41,186 bases of DNA from Chloroflexia bacterium (GTDB lineage Bacteria; Chloroflexota; Chloroflexia; DTKN01): positions 1 to 41,186 of the forward strand of contig JAFGKG010000075.1 of assembly GCA_016928715.1 (NCBI GenBank), written 5' to 3'. A program made the translations under genes and the position numbers. The notes under the pieces are model-generated. The model saw nothing but the letters and a program-made list of their open reading frames with translations. It was not told the origin of the DNA and did not search any database. Each line of letters begins with the position of its first letter. The stretch's first letter is position 1. Shown here one piece after another: positions 29,900-39,433 of the stretch.

Positions 29900-30619
29900 C
29901 TATCGCGGGCCAAACAAGGCCCGCCCCAGGCGGACCATGGTGGCGCCCTCCTCCACAGCCACCTCGTAATCATCGGTCATGCCCATAGAAAGGTGTGTCC
30001 AGGGGGCCTCCGGGTAGCGTTGCCGCAGCGACTGGCGCAACTGCCACAACCGCCGAAAGACCGGACGCACTTTCTCGGCCTGTTCGACCAGCGGAGCCAC
30101 GGTCATCAAGCCCTCCAGGCGCAGATGGGCCAAGGGCAGCAAGTCCTCGACCACCCGCAGCAAGTGGTGCTCATCCTCCATGGAAAAACCCCACTTGCTC
30201 TCCTCCCCGGCCACATTGACCTCGACCAGGACCGGCAGCACCCGGCCCGCGGCGGCCGCCCGCCGCTCCAATTCCTCGGCCAGGCGTTTGCTATCCAGAG
30301 AGTGCACCAGGTCGAACAATTCGAGCGCATCTTTGGCCTTGTTGCGCTGCAAATGCCCGACCATATGCCAGCGCACCCCGGTCAGGTCGGCTAACTGGGC
30401 GCGCTTGCGACCGGCTTCTTGGACGCGGTTCTCGCCGATCTCTTTCAGGCCGGCCGCCACGGCCAGGCGCACGACCTCCACCGGGAAGGACTTGGTAATG
30501 GCCACGATCATCACCTCGGACGGATCCCGTCCGGCACGGCCGGCTGCCGCGGCAATCCGCGAGCGCACCTGCTCCAAGTTGCTCCGAATCAGCCGATCCA
30601 ACTCTGTATTATCCAGCAT
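29900..30619 (-). CDS. YggS family pyridoxal phosphate-dependent enzyme (PLPBP)
   Basis: MIVAITKSFPVEVVRLAVAAGLKEIGENRVQEA, RWHMVGHLQRNKAK, VEVNVAGEESKWGF, HLSMGMTDDYEVAVEEGATMVRLGRALFG. Confidence 0.96.
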   Translation of the reverse strand: MLDNTELDRLIRSNLEQVRSRIAAAAGRAGRDPSEVMIVAITKSFPVEVVRLAVAAGLKEIGENRVQEAGRKRAQLADLTGVRWHMVGHLQRNKAKDALELFDLVHSLDSKRLAEELERRAAAAGRVLPVLVEVNVAGEESKWGFSMEDEHHLLRVVEDLLPLAHLRLEGLMTVAPLVEQAEKVRPVFRRLWQLRQSLRQRYPEAPWTHLSMGMTDDYEVAVEEGATMVRLGRALFGPR

Positions 30620-30634
30620 GGCTTCGCTCCACCA

Positions 30635-31363
30635 TCACTCATCCAGCAGGCCGATCACCGCCCCAAAAAGGCCGTTCAGCCGGCCTTCCCGCCGATAGGA
30701 AAAGAAACGCTCCACGTGGCAGGCCGTACAGAGGCCGGCCACCTCAATCCGCTGCGGGGACAGGCCAGCCCGCAGCAGGGCCTGGCGATTGGCCGCCCAC
30801 AGATCCAGGTAAGCGTGCCCCGGTCTGGACGGCCGCAGCAGGGTCTCGGGCTGGGGCAATTGTCGATGCAGACCCTCGATCACCTCCGGACCGACCTCGT
30901 AACAGCAGGGGCCAATTGAGGGGCCGATGCCCGCCACCAGGTCGGCCGGCCGCGTTCCAAAGGACCGCACCATCTGCTGCACCAGGCGGCCGGCGATGCC
31001 CTGCAGCGTACCCCGCCAGCCAGCGTGGGCCAATCCCACCGCCCGCTGCTGGGGATCATAGGCCAGCAGGGGCACGCAGTCGGCAAAATAGCCCAGCAGG
31101 ACGAGACCGGGCACAGCGGTCACCAGCCCGTCCACCCCGACCTCATCGGCCAGGCTCTCATAGGCGGGGCCGGGAACCTCGAGTACCCGGTCGCTGTGCA
31201 CCTGCCGGGTCGGGACAAAGGCCCCCAAGCCAAGCCCCAATTGCTTGGCCAGGCGCTGCCGCCCCCCCGCCTGCGCGGGATAGACCGAACCGACCTCCCG
31301 GTCCGAGATGGCATGGAGCAGTCCATCCCAGCCCGTCCAAGATTCAAAACGAAAGAGCGCCAT
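30635..31363 (-). CDS. pgeF: Peptidoglycan editing factor PgeF / YfiH-type multicopper oxidase-like (DUF152)
   Basis: QVHSDRVLEV, DGLVTAVPGLVLLGYFADCVPLLAYDPQQRAVGLAHAGWRGTLQGI, GPSIGPCCYEVG. Paired with yggS, as in the ylmD-ylmE arrangement. Confidence 0.94.
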   Translation of the reverse strand: MALFRFESWTGWDGLLHAISDREVGSVYPAQAGGRQRLAKQLGLGLGAFVPTRQVHSDRVLEVPGPAYESLADEVGVDGLVTAVPGLVLLGYFADCVPLLAYDPQQRAVGLAHAGWRGTLQGIAGRLVQQMVRSFGTRPADLVAGIGPSIGPCCYEVGPEVIEGLHRQLPQPETLLRPSRPGHAYLDLWAANRQALLRAGLSPQRIEVAGLCTACHVERFFSYRREGRLNGLFGAVIGLLDE

Positions 31364-31367
31364 CACC

Positions 31368-31396
31368 TTGACCTGCGACGCATCTGGGCATATAAT
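31368..31396 (+). promoter_or_regulatory. Sigma-A-type promoter for the small membrane protein
   Basis: TTGACC, 17-nt spacer, TATAAT; its -35 abuts the pgeF start. Confidence 0.75.
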
Positions 31397-31431
31397 GTCC
31401 TTGCCGAGCGCCTATCCGCTGGAGGAAGCAC

Positions 31432-31857
31432 ATGTCCAAATCCGGTCGTTCTTCCGATCCCGAACAGATCTTTGATTGGGAAAATATCTCGCGGTCCGCC
31501 ATCACGCCCTCCTCCATCTCTGAAGCCCAAACTTCGGAGGAGCAAGTCCGCTGGCTCGAAAGCCTGCAGCGCAGCGCGCCCAAACAGACATCGGGACTGT
31601 TCGGCTGTGGCTGCCTGAGCCTTATCGGCCTCATCAGCGGGGTGATCACCCTGCTGCTCAGCATCCTCATGTTGGCCGGCGGAAAGGCCGGTTCATTTGT
31701 CAGAGAGCTCATCCAGGCACCCGATCTGAGCCGGGCAGAAATCTGGGGCACGCTGGTGGCCCCCAGCGTTGTCCTCATTATGATCGGCCTTCCTTTTACA
31801 ATATGGGGCGTACGCGAATGGCACCAGCGAAAAGGGGCTTCTGCCAAAGCTTCCTAG
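31432..31857 (+). CDS. Hypothetical small membrane protein with two predicted TM segments
   Basis: Own promoter upstream; hydrophobic stretches LFGCGCLSLIGLISGVITLLLSILMLAGG and LVAPSVVLIMIGLPFTIWGV. Confidence 0.75.
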   Translation: MSKSGRSSDPEQIFDWENISRSAITPSSISEAQTSEEQVRWLESLQRSAPKQTSGLFGCGCLSLIGLISGVITLLLSILMLAGGKAGSFVRELIQAPDLSRAEIWGTLVAPSVVLIMIGLPFTIWGVREWHQRKGASAKAS

Positions 31858-34800
31858 CGGGGCTGGGCCCAGGCGCTTGGCAGAAATCTAGGCGGATCCG
31901 GAGGATAGCCCTGAGGCTCCAGTTGTGAGACCACCTGGACCTGGTGCGTCCCACTGACTGGGACTGCGCAGGCATTGACTGCCGTCACCGTCATCCCATA
32001 CGTACCCGTCAACATCCAGTTAAAGAGCAATGTATCCGAGACGCCCCCCCGATGGACAAAAGAATAGCCCGGAGAGACCCCCCAGGTATAGGTAATCGGG
32101 AGGACCGCATCCAACGGGTCCACGACGGCGGTAAAGGCACTGGTATGGTCGATCTCGACCTCAGCTAGACCAACGATCTTGACACCGGCCAGTGCTTGGC
32201 AGGTTGAAGCAGGCGTGGGCGTTGGGGTCAGGGTCGGGCCGCCCGGTGTGGGCGTGGGGGTCGGTGTTGGCGTCAGGGTCGGCGTCAGCGTCGGACCGCC
32301 TGGCGTGGGCGTCAGGGTCGGCGTCAGCGTCGGACCGCCTGGCGTGGGCGTCAGGGTCGGCGTCAGCGTCGGACCGGGCGTCAGCGTCCGTGTAGGCACA
32401 AGGGTCGGCGTCAGGCTAGGAGCGGGTGTTCCCACAGTCGGGGTGGGCGTGAATATCGGAGTAGGCGTCACCGTGACGATTGGGGTGGGTGTCGTCCAAG
32501 GGGGCGGTTCTTCACGACCCAAAGCCAGGTTGACCACCTTGATGACGTCCAGCACATCGGCCTCGCCATCCCCATTGATATCCAGGGCGACGACTTCCTC
32601 GTCATCGGCAATATGCCGACCCAGGACAATATTGATCCCCCGCTGGACATCCAGGATGGTGACATCGCCGTCCTTGTCCACATCCCCATTGTGCAGAAAG
32701 CACTCGGAACATATCACCAGATAGCCGTCAAATATATAGTGCGACGGGACCTCGACCTCGTTGCCATCCACGTCGGACAGAATAGCGCGCTCAATCTGTA
32801 CCTGGGCCTTTTCCTTGTCCAGCGCTAACTCGCGGACCTCAAAAATCAGGCTGAGGATCGGCCCGCGCCCCGGCGGGATGGACTCCCCCTCGGCGGAAAA
32901 GAGCATCAGATCGATGTGGCCATTGTCCGGGTCGATGACCGGCCCAGGACGGGTCATTGCATCGCAGCGAGGGCTCAGGTTGACGTCCACCGCCGTCAGC
33001 AGGCTGGTATCATAGCTGATCTCGAGCTGGATGCCGGCCACCCAGACCAGGGTATCGGCATTGACATAGACTTTGACAGAGCGGCCGCTGTCCCCACGCG
33101 TTTCAGGGATGCGCAGGGCATTTTCCGAGGGCCGTTCGTTGACCCGCATCACCTCCCCCCAGGAAGTCGTAAAGACATAGTCTTTGTCCAAATCCTGGTC
33201 CTGGGTGGGCAAGGGCGGGGGCGGCTCCGGAGGGGCCGGGGCCACCGGCCAGGGGCAGATAGGGATACAGGCGGTCTCCTCCGGGGTAGCTGTTGGGCTG
33301 GGCGTGGGAGACGGGCTGGCGGTATGGGTCGGCGTAGCGGTCGGCGGCGTACCCGTGCGCGTCGGGGTAGGGGATTGGCTGCCGGTGGGGCTGGGGGTGG
33401 CGGTGCGGCTGCCCGTGGGCGTGGGGGTCCGGCTAGCGGTGGTGGTAGGGGTAGAGGTAGGGCTCTGGGTCGGCGTAGGCGTATAGGTAGCCGGCGGGGT
33501 GGAAGTCGCCGTCCAGGTCGGGGTCCATACAGGCGTCTCGGTGGGAGAGGGCTCGGGCGTCGGCGAAGTGCTGACGATAGGCGTCGGAGAAACGCTGACT
33601 ACGGGGGTCGCCGAGGGAGTGCCCGCCCCAGGGGAGGGTGAGGGCTGACGAGAGACCGTCGGGGTGGAAGTCTCGGGCTGGGGAGGAATTCGGGTCGGGG
33701 TCGGGCTCTGCTGCTGAGGAGCACCAGACCATCCCAGCAAGCGCAGATAGGTTGACGGCTGCCCGGCGCCGCGAGAGGCCAACTCGCGCACACCGTGAGG
33801 CAGGGTGGGTTCCGGGCGCACGGTGGGTGTAGCCATAGCGGTAGGCGTAATCGTGGGAGCAGGCGTCACGATGGGAGTCGGGGTAGGTCCCGCTTCCTGC
33901 AGCAGCGGATCCAGATAGCGAATCGCCCCCTGCTCAGTCCCCACCCACATCTCGCCCAGGCGGGTCGCCTGGAGCACCGTCACATTATCAGAGGGCAAGC
34001 CATCCTCGGGACCGTAGTGTACCCATTGGCCCGTGGAGGGGGTCAGCACGCTGATCCCGCCCCCGGGCAGGCCATAGGTGCCGCACCAGACCCGGCCCTG
34101 GCCGTCCACCGCCAAGGTCTGCACCCAGTTGGAGGACAGTCCACTGTTGTCGGTGGTATAGCTAAACCAGCGATCCTGTTCGGGGTCAAAGTAGCTCACC
34201 CCGCCCCGCCAAGTGCCGGCCCACAGCCGGTCAGCCAGAGGATCGCGGGCCAGCGATAGCACAAAGGGATCGGCCAATCCATCCGCGGTGGTATAATTGC
34301 GCCAATCCTGCCCATCGGCAGAGAGGCGGCTGATCCCCCCCCCCTCGGTAGCGAACCAGCGCCCACCGGACGCATCGATGGCCATCGAGGTTACCACATT
34401 CTGCGGCAGGGGCGAATTGCTGCGGTCAAAATTCTGCCAGGCTGTCCCAGAAAAAGCGCTGACCCCTTTTGAGGTAGCAAACCAGACCACCCCCAGAGGG
34501 TCCACGGCAATGTCGCGGACCCAATTCGAGGCCAGCCCATCCCGCTCCGTATAGACCGTCCAACCCAACTTGTCCAGGTAGGCAACCCCTCCGCCCTGCG
34601 TGCCGAACCAGACCCCCCCGTAGGCATCGGGGGCGATAGCGGTGACCCATTGATGGGCCAGGCCATCGTCGGGGGTATAGAAGGTCAGGGCATCGTCGTC
34701 CGGATCCAGTTCCTCGTAGGCGTCCAGGGCGGCCACGCCCTGCTCTCCGCCGAACCAGACCCGGCCAAAGGGATCTCGGTCAATGGCCCAGATCACCTGG

Positions 34801-37355
34801 CCGGCCAGGCCCTGTTCTACCAGGGGGGGCTGATCCCAACCCTGGGGCATATCCAGGGGCAGTTGGGCCGAGGTCGGGCTCAACGCCTCTGTTGTCGACA
34901 GGGTTGCCGTCGTGGTCGGCGTATGGCTACGGGTCGGTGTGGGGCTATGGGTAGGGATGGGAGTGGGTGTTTCCGGTTCTATGGGGGCCGGCGTGGGATA
35001 GGCGGTCTGGGGCGGGGGCTCCATCTCCATACCCCCCAGCACTGCGTTGACCTGCAGCGATTCCTCCTGCCAGAGGTTACCCGACTCGTAAAACCACTGC
35101 CAGGGACGTTCCAGCATATCATATTGCAGGACATATTCACCCGGAACCAGCGGCGCTCCGAGCAGAAAGGTAAAGGTATAGACCTGGCCCGGCGCGACCT
35201 CTTTGAACAGGGGCAGGTAGAGCGCCTGTCCAGAATCGCCCGGTGCGTCACCGGCCCGGGATTGCTCCTCCAGGCTAAAGCCCAGGCCCATCTGATCGGC
35301 CGGCCAGCTATCCCAGCCATCATTGCGCACAGCGATTTCCACAGCCTGTGTATCCCCGGCGCCCATCCCTTCCGGCAGCATAGGAGCTAAAAAGGTCGCC
35401 CGGCGCTCGTTATGTCCCCCCAGATCATGCCGCATCAGGTAGAAAAAGGTGTAGGGGTCGACGACCTCATACTCTCGCTCCGGATGTCGCCGCTGCAATT
35501 CCTCGGTCAGTTCAACCATAAAGGAGGGGGAGGCAAACACACAACGAAAGCTGATAAATATCGGCCCATCGCGGCCATGTTGGGCCTGGTAGTCCGTATA
35601 GCCCTGTTCTAGCTGCGCCACCCAGTCATCCAGTGCATCCTGGCTGCTCATCCCATAGTAGGGAAAGGCCGTCAGGGGCATATTGCCCTGCAAACGCGGC
35701 CACTCCCCGACCAGGTGGTGCCAGTTGAAGCTAATGCCATCCGGGGAAAAGGACTGGTACAGCTCGACGACGTTCGAGGGGGCCTCGGCACCCAAGCCGT
35801 TGAGAAAGAAACCGGTGATGGATAGACCCAGGCGGCGGTAGTAATACTGGTTATGGTTGCGCCACGATTCGAGCAGATCCCAGGGCAGCGCCTCTGGGTT
35901 CAGGTAGCCGGCACCACTGTTGGCGGCGACAAAATAATCCTTGGAGCTTCGCGAGCGCACCATGTAGGAGAGGATGTCGGGAAAAATCTCGATTGTCTGG
36001 GGGTTGATCCCCCAGGCCAGGGGCAAATCCCCACGCTCCTCGTCGTACCAAAGTTCCGGCATCAAGGCGTACAGGGTCTGGGGCAGGTCATAATCCCCCA
36101 TGTAATAGAGCAGGTAGGTTTTGGGAGCCACCCTCCCCTGCTGCAGAAAACCCGTCTCCACTAACTCCTCTGGAGACGGCGCCGCCAGCCGGGGGACCTG
36201 TTCCGGGAAAGGGGCAAAGCGGTGCACCGAGGCGTTAGCCATGTCCAAACCAAAGACATCGCCCAAATTGCCGGTGAAATAGGCGCCATAGGAAGAAGCC
36301 AGCCAGACGGTCTCCCACTCGCCCTCCACCGGCTCGTGCCCGCCCCCAGCGCCCTCAAAATTGGAGTATTTCTGCCACCAGGGCACAAAGCCCCAGATGG
36401 CGATCATTTCCTGGGCGGCCTCGGAGCGTGCGGCCGCCAGTATTTCGGCAAAGACGACCCGGTCCTGCCCCAGGGGCTGATCGGGCTCGTCCACCGGGGT
36501 CTCGTCGTCCCAAGGGGACAGGTCAAAGACAAAGCCCCGCTCCTGCACGATATAATCCCGGGCAAAAAGGGACGTGGCGCCCTGGGTAAGGAGATTGCGC
36601 TTGTACAAGACAACCGGCCAGCCGTCCTCCATATAGGCCAGCAAGAGGGGATTGCTGCGGCCACTGCGCAAATACTCCTGCACGGCCCAGCGATAGGCCT
36701 CCGCCTTGTTGGAAAAACGCCCGCTCAAATCCACCTGCACCGGCATCGACGCGGTAATCCGCTCATAGAGAGGGCTGCCCCGGCGAATCACGGGGGTATC
36801 CTCCACCCCAGCGATGGTCGTCGCCACGTTCATGGTGGCCGGAACTGCATCATCCCACACCACCGTGCCGGCAACGTCATCCTGAAAGGCCTCCAGCAGG
36901 GCCGCCAAGTCAGCAAGGGGCACCACCCGAAAGGAGGCAAGCCATTCGCCGCTCCCCTGAAACTTTTGCAGCCAAAAGTCGTCCACACTGTCGTGATAGA
37001 CGTAAAGCCGGGGGGCGTCGCGGTTGACAATGCCCTGCAAGGTACTGACAAAGAGGATCAAGTCATAGTCGGCGATCAAACCCTCAAAGGTCTTGCCGGA
37101 TAGGGCTTCGCCAGGAGATCCTGCGGGCCCAACCGAGGCGTGGTCCAAAAAAGCGTCGCGCAGATCAAAGGTATAGAGCACGCCGGCCGAGGATTTGGTG
37201 GGCACAAGGGTAGTCTCGGGAGCGGGAGCAACCGCGGCCGTCGTCGCCCCGGGTCGGGCATTCAGGGCCAGAACCAACAACAGCACCAGTCCCAAACCCC
37301 AGAGCACTTTTCTATTTGTCTGTAGCCACCAACCACCCTGCCTTTCAGGCACCAT
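31854..37355 (-). CDS. Giant secreted multidomain protein: GxGYxYP domain, Reg_prop beta-propeller, cohesin, type I dockerin, PKD-like, with TP-rich linkers
   Basis: TM/signal RKVLWGLGLVLLLVLALNA; TLQGIVNRDAPRLYVYHD and SGAGYLNPEALP (GxGYxYP); propeller repeats WFGTQGGGVAYLD..GLASNWVRDIAVDPLGVVWFATSKGV; cohesin-like VKVYVNADTLVWVAGIQLEISYDTSLL; dockerin DVDKDGDVTILDVQRGINIVLG and DINGDGEADVLDVIKVVNLALG. ATG 37355 has a GGAGGG SD. Confidence 0.88.
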   Translation of the reverse strand: MVPERQGGWWLQTNRKVLWGLGLVLLLVLALNARPGATTAAVAPAPETTLVPTKSSAGVLYTFDLRDAFLDHASVGPAGSPGEALSGKTFEGLIADYDLILFVSTLQGIVNRDAPRLYVYHDSVDDFWLQKFQGSGEWLASFRVVPLADLAALLEAFQDDVAGTVVWDDAVPATMNVATTIAGVEDTPVIRRGSPLYERITASMPVQVDLSGRFSNKAEAYRWAVQEYLRSGRSNPLLLAYMEDGWPVVLYKRNLLTQGATSLFARDYIVQERGFVFDLSPWDDETPVDEPDQPLGQDRVVFAEILAAARSEAAQEMIAIWGFVPWWQKYSNFEGAGGGHEPVEGEWETVWLASSYGAYFTGNLGDVFGLDMANASVHRFAPFPEQVPRLAAPSPEELVETGFLQQGRVAPKTYLLYYMGDYDLPQTLYALMPELWYDEERGDLPLAWGINPQTIEIFPDILSYMVRSRSSKDYFVAANSGAGYLNPEALPWDLLESWRNHNQYYYRRLGLSITGFFLNGLGAEAPSNVVELYQSFSPDGISFNWHHLVGEWPRLQGNMPLTAFPYYGMSSQDALDDWVAQLEQGYTDYQAQHGRDGPIFISFRCVFASPSFMVELTEELQRRHPEREYEVVDPYTFFYLMRHDLGGHNERRATFLAPMLPEGMGAGDTQAVEIAVRNDGWDSWPADQMGLGFSLEEQSRAGDAPGDSGQALYLPLFKEVAPGQVYTFTFLLGAPLVPGEYVLQYDMLERPWQWFYESGNLWQEESLQVNAVLGGMEMEPPPQTAYPTPAPIEPETPTPIPTHSPTPTRSHTPTTTATLSTTEALSPTSAQLPLDMPQGWDQPPLVEQGLAGQVIWAIDRDPFGRVWFGGEQGVAALDAYEELDPDDDALTFYTPDDGLAHQWVTAIAPDAYGGVWFGTQGGGVAYLDKLGWTVYTERDGLASNWVRDIAVDPLGVVWFATSKGVSAFSGTAWQNFDRSNSPLPQNVVTSMAIDASGGRWFATEGGGISRLSADGQDWRNYTTADGLADPFVLSLARDPLADRLWAGTWRGGVSYFDPEQDRWFSYTTDNSGLSSNWVQTLAVDGQGRVWCGTYGLPGGGISVLTPSTGQWVHYGPEDGLPSDNVTVLQATRLGEMWVGTEQGAIRYLDPLLQEAGPTPTPIVTPAPTITPTAMATPTVRPEPTLPHGVRELASRGAGQPSTYLRLLGWSGAPQQQSPTPTRIPPQPETSTPTVSRQPSPSPGAGTPSATPVVSVSPTPIVSTSPTPEPSPTETPVWTPTWTATSTPPATYTPTPTQSPTSTPTTTASRTPTPTGSRTATPSPTGSQSPTPTRTGTPPTATPTHTASPSPTPSPTATPEETACIPICPWPVAPAPPEPPPPLPTQDQDLDKDYVFTTSWGEVMRVNERPSENALRIPETRGDSGRSVKVYVNADTLVWVAGIQLEISYDTSLLTAVDVNLSPRCDAMTRPGPVIDPDNGHIDLMLFSAEGESIPPGRGPILSLIFEVRELALDKEKAQVQIERAILSDVDGNEVEVPSHYIFDGYLVICSECFLHNGDVDKDGDVTILDVQRGINIVLGRHIADDEEVVALDINGDGEADVLDVIKVVNLALGREEPPPWTTPTPIVTVTPTPIFTPTPTVGTPAPSLTPTLVPTRTLTPGPTLTPTLTPTPGGPTLTPTLTPTPGGPTLTPTLTPTPTPTPTPGGPTLTPTPTPASTCQALAGVKIVGLAEVEIDHTSAFTAVVDPLDAVLPITYTWGVSPGYSFVHRGGVSDTLLFNWMLTGTYGMTVTAVNACAVPVSGTHQVQVVSQLEPQGYPPDPPRFLPSAWAQPR
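32269..32385 (-). repeat. 39-bp tandem repeat (about 3 copies) encoding the TP-rich linker
   Basis: GGCGTCAGGGTCGGCGTCAGCGTCGGACCGCCTGGCGTG begins at 32269, 32308 and 32347 (third copy diverges at its end); encodes GPTLTPTLTPTPG. Confidence 0.8.
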
Positions 37356-37392
37356 GCCCTCCAAAGCGTAAAAAACTGCTACTGTGGCCTCC

Positions 37393-37421
37393 ATTGTACA
37401 ACAAAGCCAGGGCAAAGTCAA
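37393..37421 (-). promoter_or_regulatory. Sigma-A-type promoter for the GxGYxYP/cohesin/dockerin gene
   Basis: Minus strand TTGACT, 17-nt spacer, TACAAT. The TSS predicted from this excludes the listed upstream start at 37421. Confidence 0.7.
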
Positions 37422-37453
37422 TCAAGAAAAGCACAGGAGCACAGGGAGAGCCT

Positions 37454-39016
37454 TCAGGGCAGCAGGATCCGCTCCCCTTCGGCCAGGCCATCCAAAACCT
37501 CGTAGGCGCCGACATCGGCCGCCCCCAGGGTCACCCGGACGCGTTGGGGCTCGCCTTCCCGCAGCACCGTCACATAATCGGCCGAACCCACCCGCTGCAC
37601 AGCCTGGCGGGGCAGTAAAAGCACACCCTCTTTTTCCGTCGTCACAATGACCAGACTGGCCGCCATCCCCAGGCGCAAGACCTGGGCTGGAGCTCGGACA
37701 AAAGCCATCGTGGAAAGATAGACGGGGCTACCGCGGTCCAGCGTAACCGCGGGAGCCACCTCCTGCACCACCGCCGGCAGCGGCTGTCCCGGGAAAGCAT
37801 CCAAGGTCACCGTCACAATCTGCCCCGGGGCCACCTGGCCCACATCGATTTCATCAATACGGGCCCGCACCTCAAGTCGATCCAGGTCCGCCAGATGGAT
37901 CAAGGGCGTATAGAGTCCAACCAATTCCCCCTCGGCCGCCTCCACGCTGACCACGGTGCCATCAAAGGGAGCCCGTACGGTAGCCTTGTCGAGATCGGCC
38001 AGGGCCTCCTGCAGGGCCAATTCGGCCAGACGCAGCTCTGCCTGCAGCAACTGCAGCTCCGTCTGGGTAGGGCCGGCCTGCTGCAGGGCCAGGTAGGCCT
38101 CGGCACGGTCAAGCTGGGCCTGCGCCTGCGCCAACTCGGCCGCTGTAGGGCCAAGCAGCGCCTCGTCCAGGTGGGCCTGGGCCTGAACCAGGCCGGCCTG
38201 GGCTACGGTTTCAGCCGTAGAGGACTCTTGCAGCGCCCGTTCGTAAGCCAGGCGGGCCTGCTCCATGGCCGCCTCGGCGTCCTCCACCCGGCGCCAGGCC
38301 GCCGCCTCGGCGTCCTCCTGGACCTGGGACAACGGGCGGCCTCGTTGACGCACCTGCTCATTGTCCCAATAGACCCGGCTGTAGGCCGCCTGTGCATCGC
38401 GCAGGGCATTGGCCGCCGTCTCCCAATGCAAGCGGGCCGTCTCGGCCGAAACGGCCCCGCCCTCACGGGCCTGGGCCAGGCCGGCCTGGGCCTGCACAAG
38501 CTCCTGGCGCAGAACGGTCAGATCTTGCGCACTGGCCCCGGACAGCAGCGCACTCAGACGGGCCTGGGCCAGGTCCACATCGGCCTGGGCCAGGGCAATT
38601 TCCTCCGGCCGGGCCGCTTCCTGCGCCTGTTCCAGGCGCAGGCCGGCCATCTCTAGACGCAATTGGCCCTGCTGGACCTGATAGGAGAGGGCCTCGGCGT
38701 CAATGAGCAACAAGAGGGTGCCGCTGATCACCTCGTCCCCGGGCGCCACTGCAACCAGGGAGACCCGCCCGCTCACCTGGCTGGAGAGATGCGTCTCCTG
38801 CTGGGCGACGATCTCGCCGCTGGCCAGCACGGTGCCCCGCAGCGTGCCCCGGCGCACCGCAACATAGGGCGCCTCGGCCGGCCGCAGCCAGAAACGGTAG
38901 GCCGACCAGGCCAGCAGCAAGAGCAGTAACCCGCCCAGCAGCCACCATAAAAAACGCCGGCGGGGTGGACTTGCAAATTCGTCTTCTTTCTGGTATAATG
39001 CGCCCTGCTGTTCCAT
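37454..39016 (-). CDS. HlyD/MacA-family efflux periplasmic adaptor subunit
   Basis: N-terminal TM FLWWLLGGLLLLLLAWSAYRFWL, VRRGTLRGTVLASGEIVAQQETHLSSQVSGRV, long coiled coil, TVRAPFDGTVVSVEAAEGELV. Confidence 0.92.
   Translation of the reverse strand: MEQQGALYQKEDEFASPPRRRFLWWLLGGLLLLLLAWSAYRFWLRPAEAPYVAVRRGTLRGTVLASGEIVAQQETHLSSQVSGRVSLVAVAPGDEVISGTLLLLIDAEALSYQVQQGQLRLEMAGLRLEQAQEAARPEEIALAQADVDLAQARLSALLSGASAQDLTVLRQELVQAQAGLAQAREGGAVSAETARLHWETAANALRDAQAAYSRVYWDNEQVRQRGRPLSQVQEDAEAAAWRRVEDAEAAMEQARLAYERALQESSTAETVAQAGLVQAQAHLDEALLGPTAAELAQAQAQLDRAEAYLALQQAGPTQTELQLLQAELRLAELALQEALADLDKATVRAPFDGTVVSVEAAEGELVGLYTPLIHLADLDRLEVRARIDEIDVGQVAPGQIVTVTLDAFPGQPLPAVVQEVAPAVTLDRGSPVYLSTMAFVRAPAQVLRLGMAASLVIVTTEKEGVLLLPRQAVQRVGSADYVTVLREGEPQRVRVTLGAADVGAYEVLDGLAEGERILLP
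38971..38999 (+). promoter_or_regulatory. Sigma-A-type promoter for rpsT, embedded in the 5' coding region of divergent hlyD
   Basis: TTGCAA (38971-38976), 17-nt spacer, TATAAT (38994-38999). Confidence 0.75.
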
Positions 39017-39038
39017 TGAACATACCTAAGGAGGACTA

Positions 39039-39323
39039 ATGGCTCATACGCCTTCTGCTTTGAAACGTATCCGCTCTTCGGAGCGTCGGCATAAGCGCAA
39101 CACGGTCATCCGCTCGCGGGTCAAAAGCCTGATCCGCAGAGCCCGCCAGCAAATCGATGTCGGTCATCTGGAACAGGCCCGCCTGGCCGTCGGTGACGCC
39201 ATCAGCGCCCTGGACAAGGCTGCGGAGAAGGGCGTCCTGCACAAGAACAACGCCGCCCGCCGTAAATCCCGCCTGATGAAATACTACAACGCTGCCTTTA
39301 GCCCGGCGAGCGCCAGCGAATAA
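39039..39323 (+). CDS. rpsT: 30S ribosomal protein S20
   Basis: ALKRIRSSERRHKRNTVIRSRVKSLIRRARQQI..KGVLHKNNAARRKSRLMKYYNAA; AAGGAGG SD. Confidence 0.97.
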   Translation: MAHTPSALKRIRSSERRHKRNTVIRSRVKSLIRRARQQIDVGHLEQARLAVGDAISALDKAAEKGVLHKNNAARRKSRLMKYYNAAFSPASASE

Positions 39324-39346
39324 TATCAGCGCAGCAGTCCGGCCAC

Positions 39347-39375
39347 AATGCGCCTCAACAGCAGGCGCATTTTTT
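39347..39375 (+). terminator. Rho-independent terminator of rpsT
   Basis: AATGCGCCT-CAACAGC-AGGCGCATT, then T run. Confidence 0.88.
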
Positions 39376-39433
39376 ATGTCTACAGTAGCGGCCGGCTTTG
39401 CTCGCTCTGCCGACAAAACCGGCCCCCTCGCGT

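Noticed and set aside
32179-33640. Plus-strand ORFs rich in VGVGVRVG/GRGRR opposite the TP linkers
   Set aside because: Direct antisense translation of TP-rich repeats of the minus-strand giant gene.
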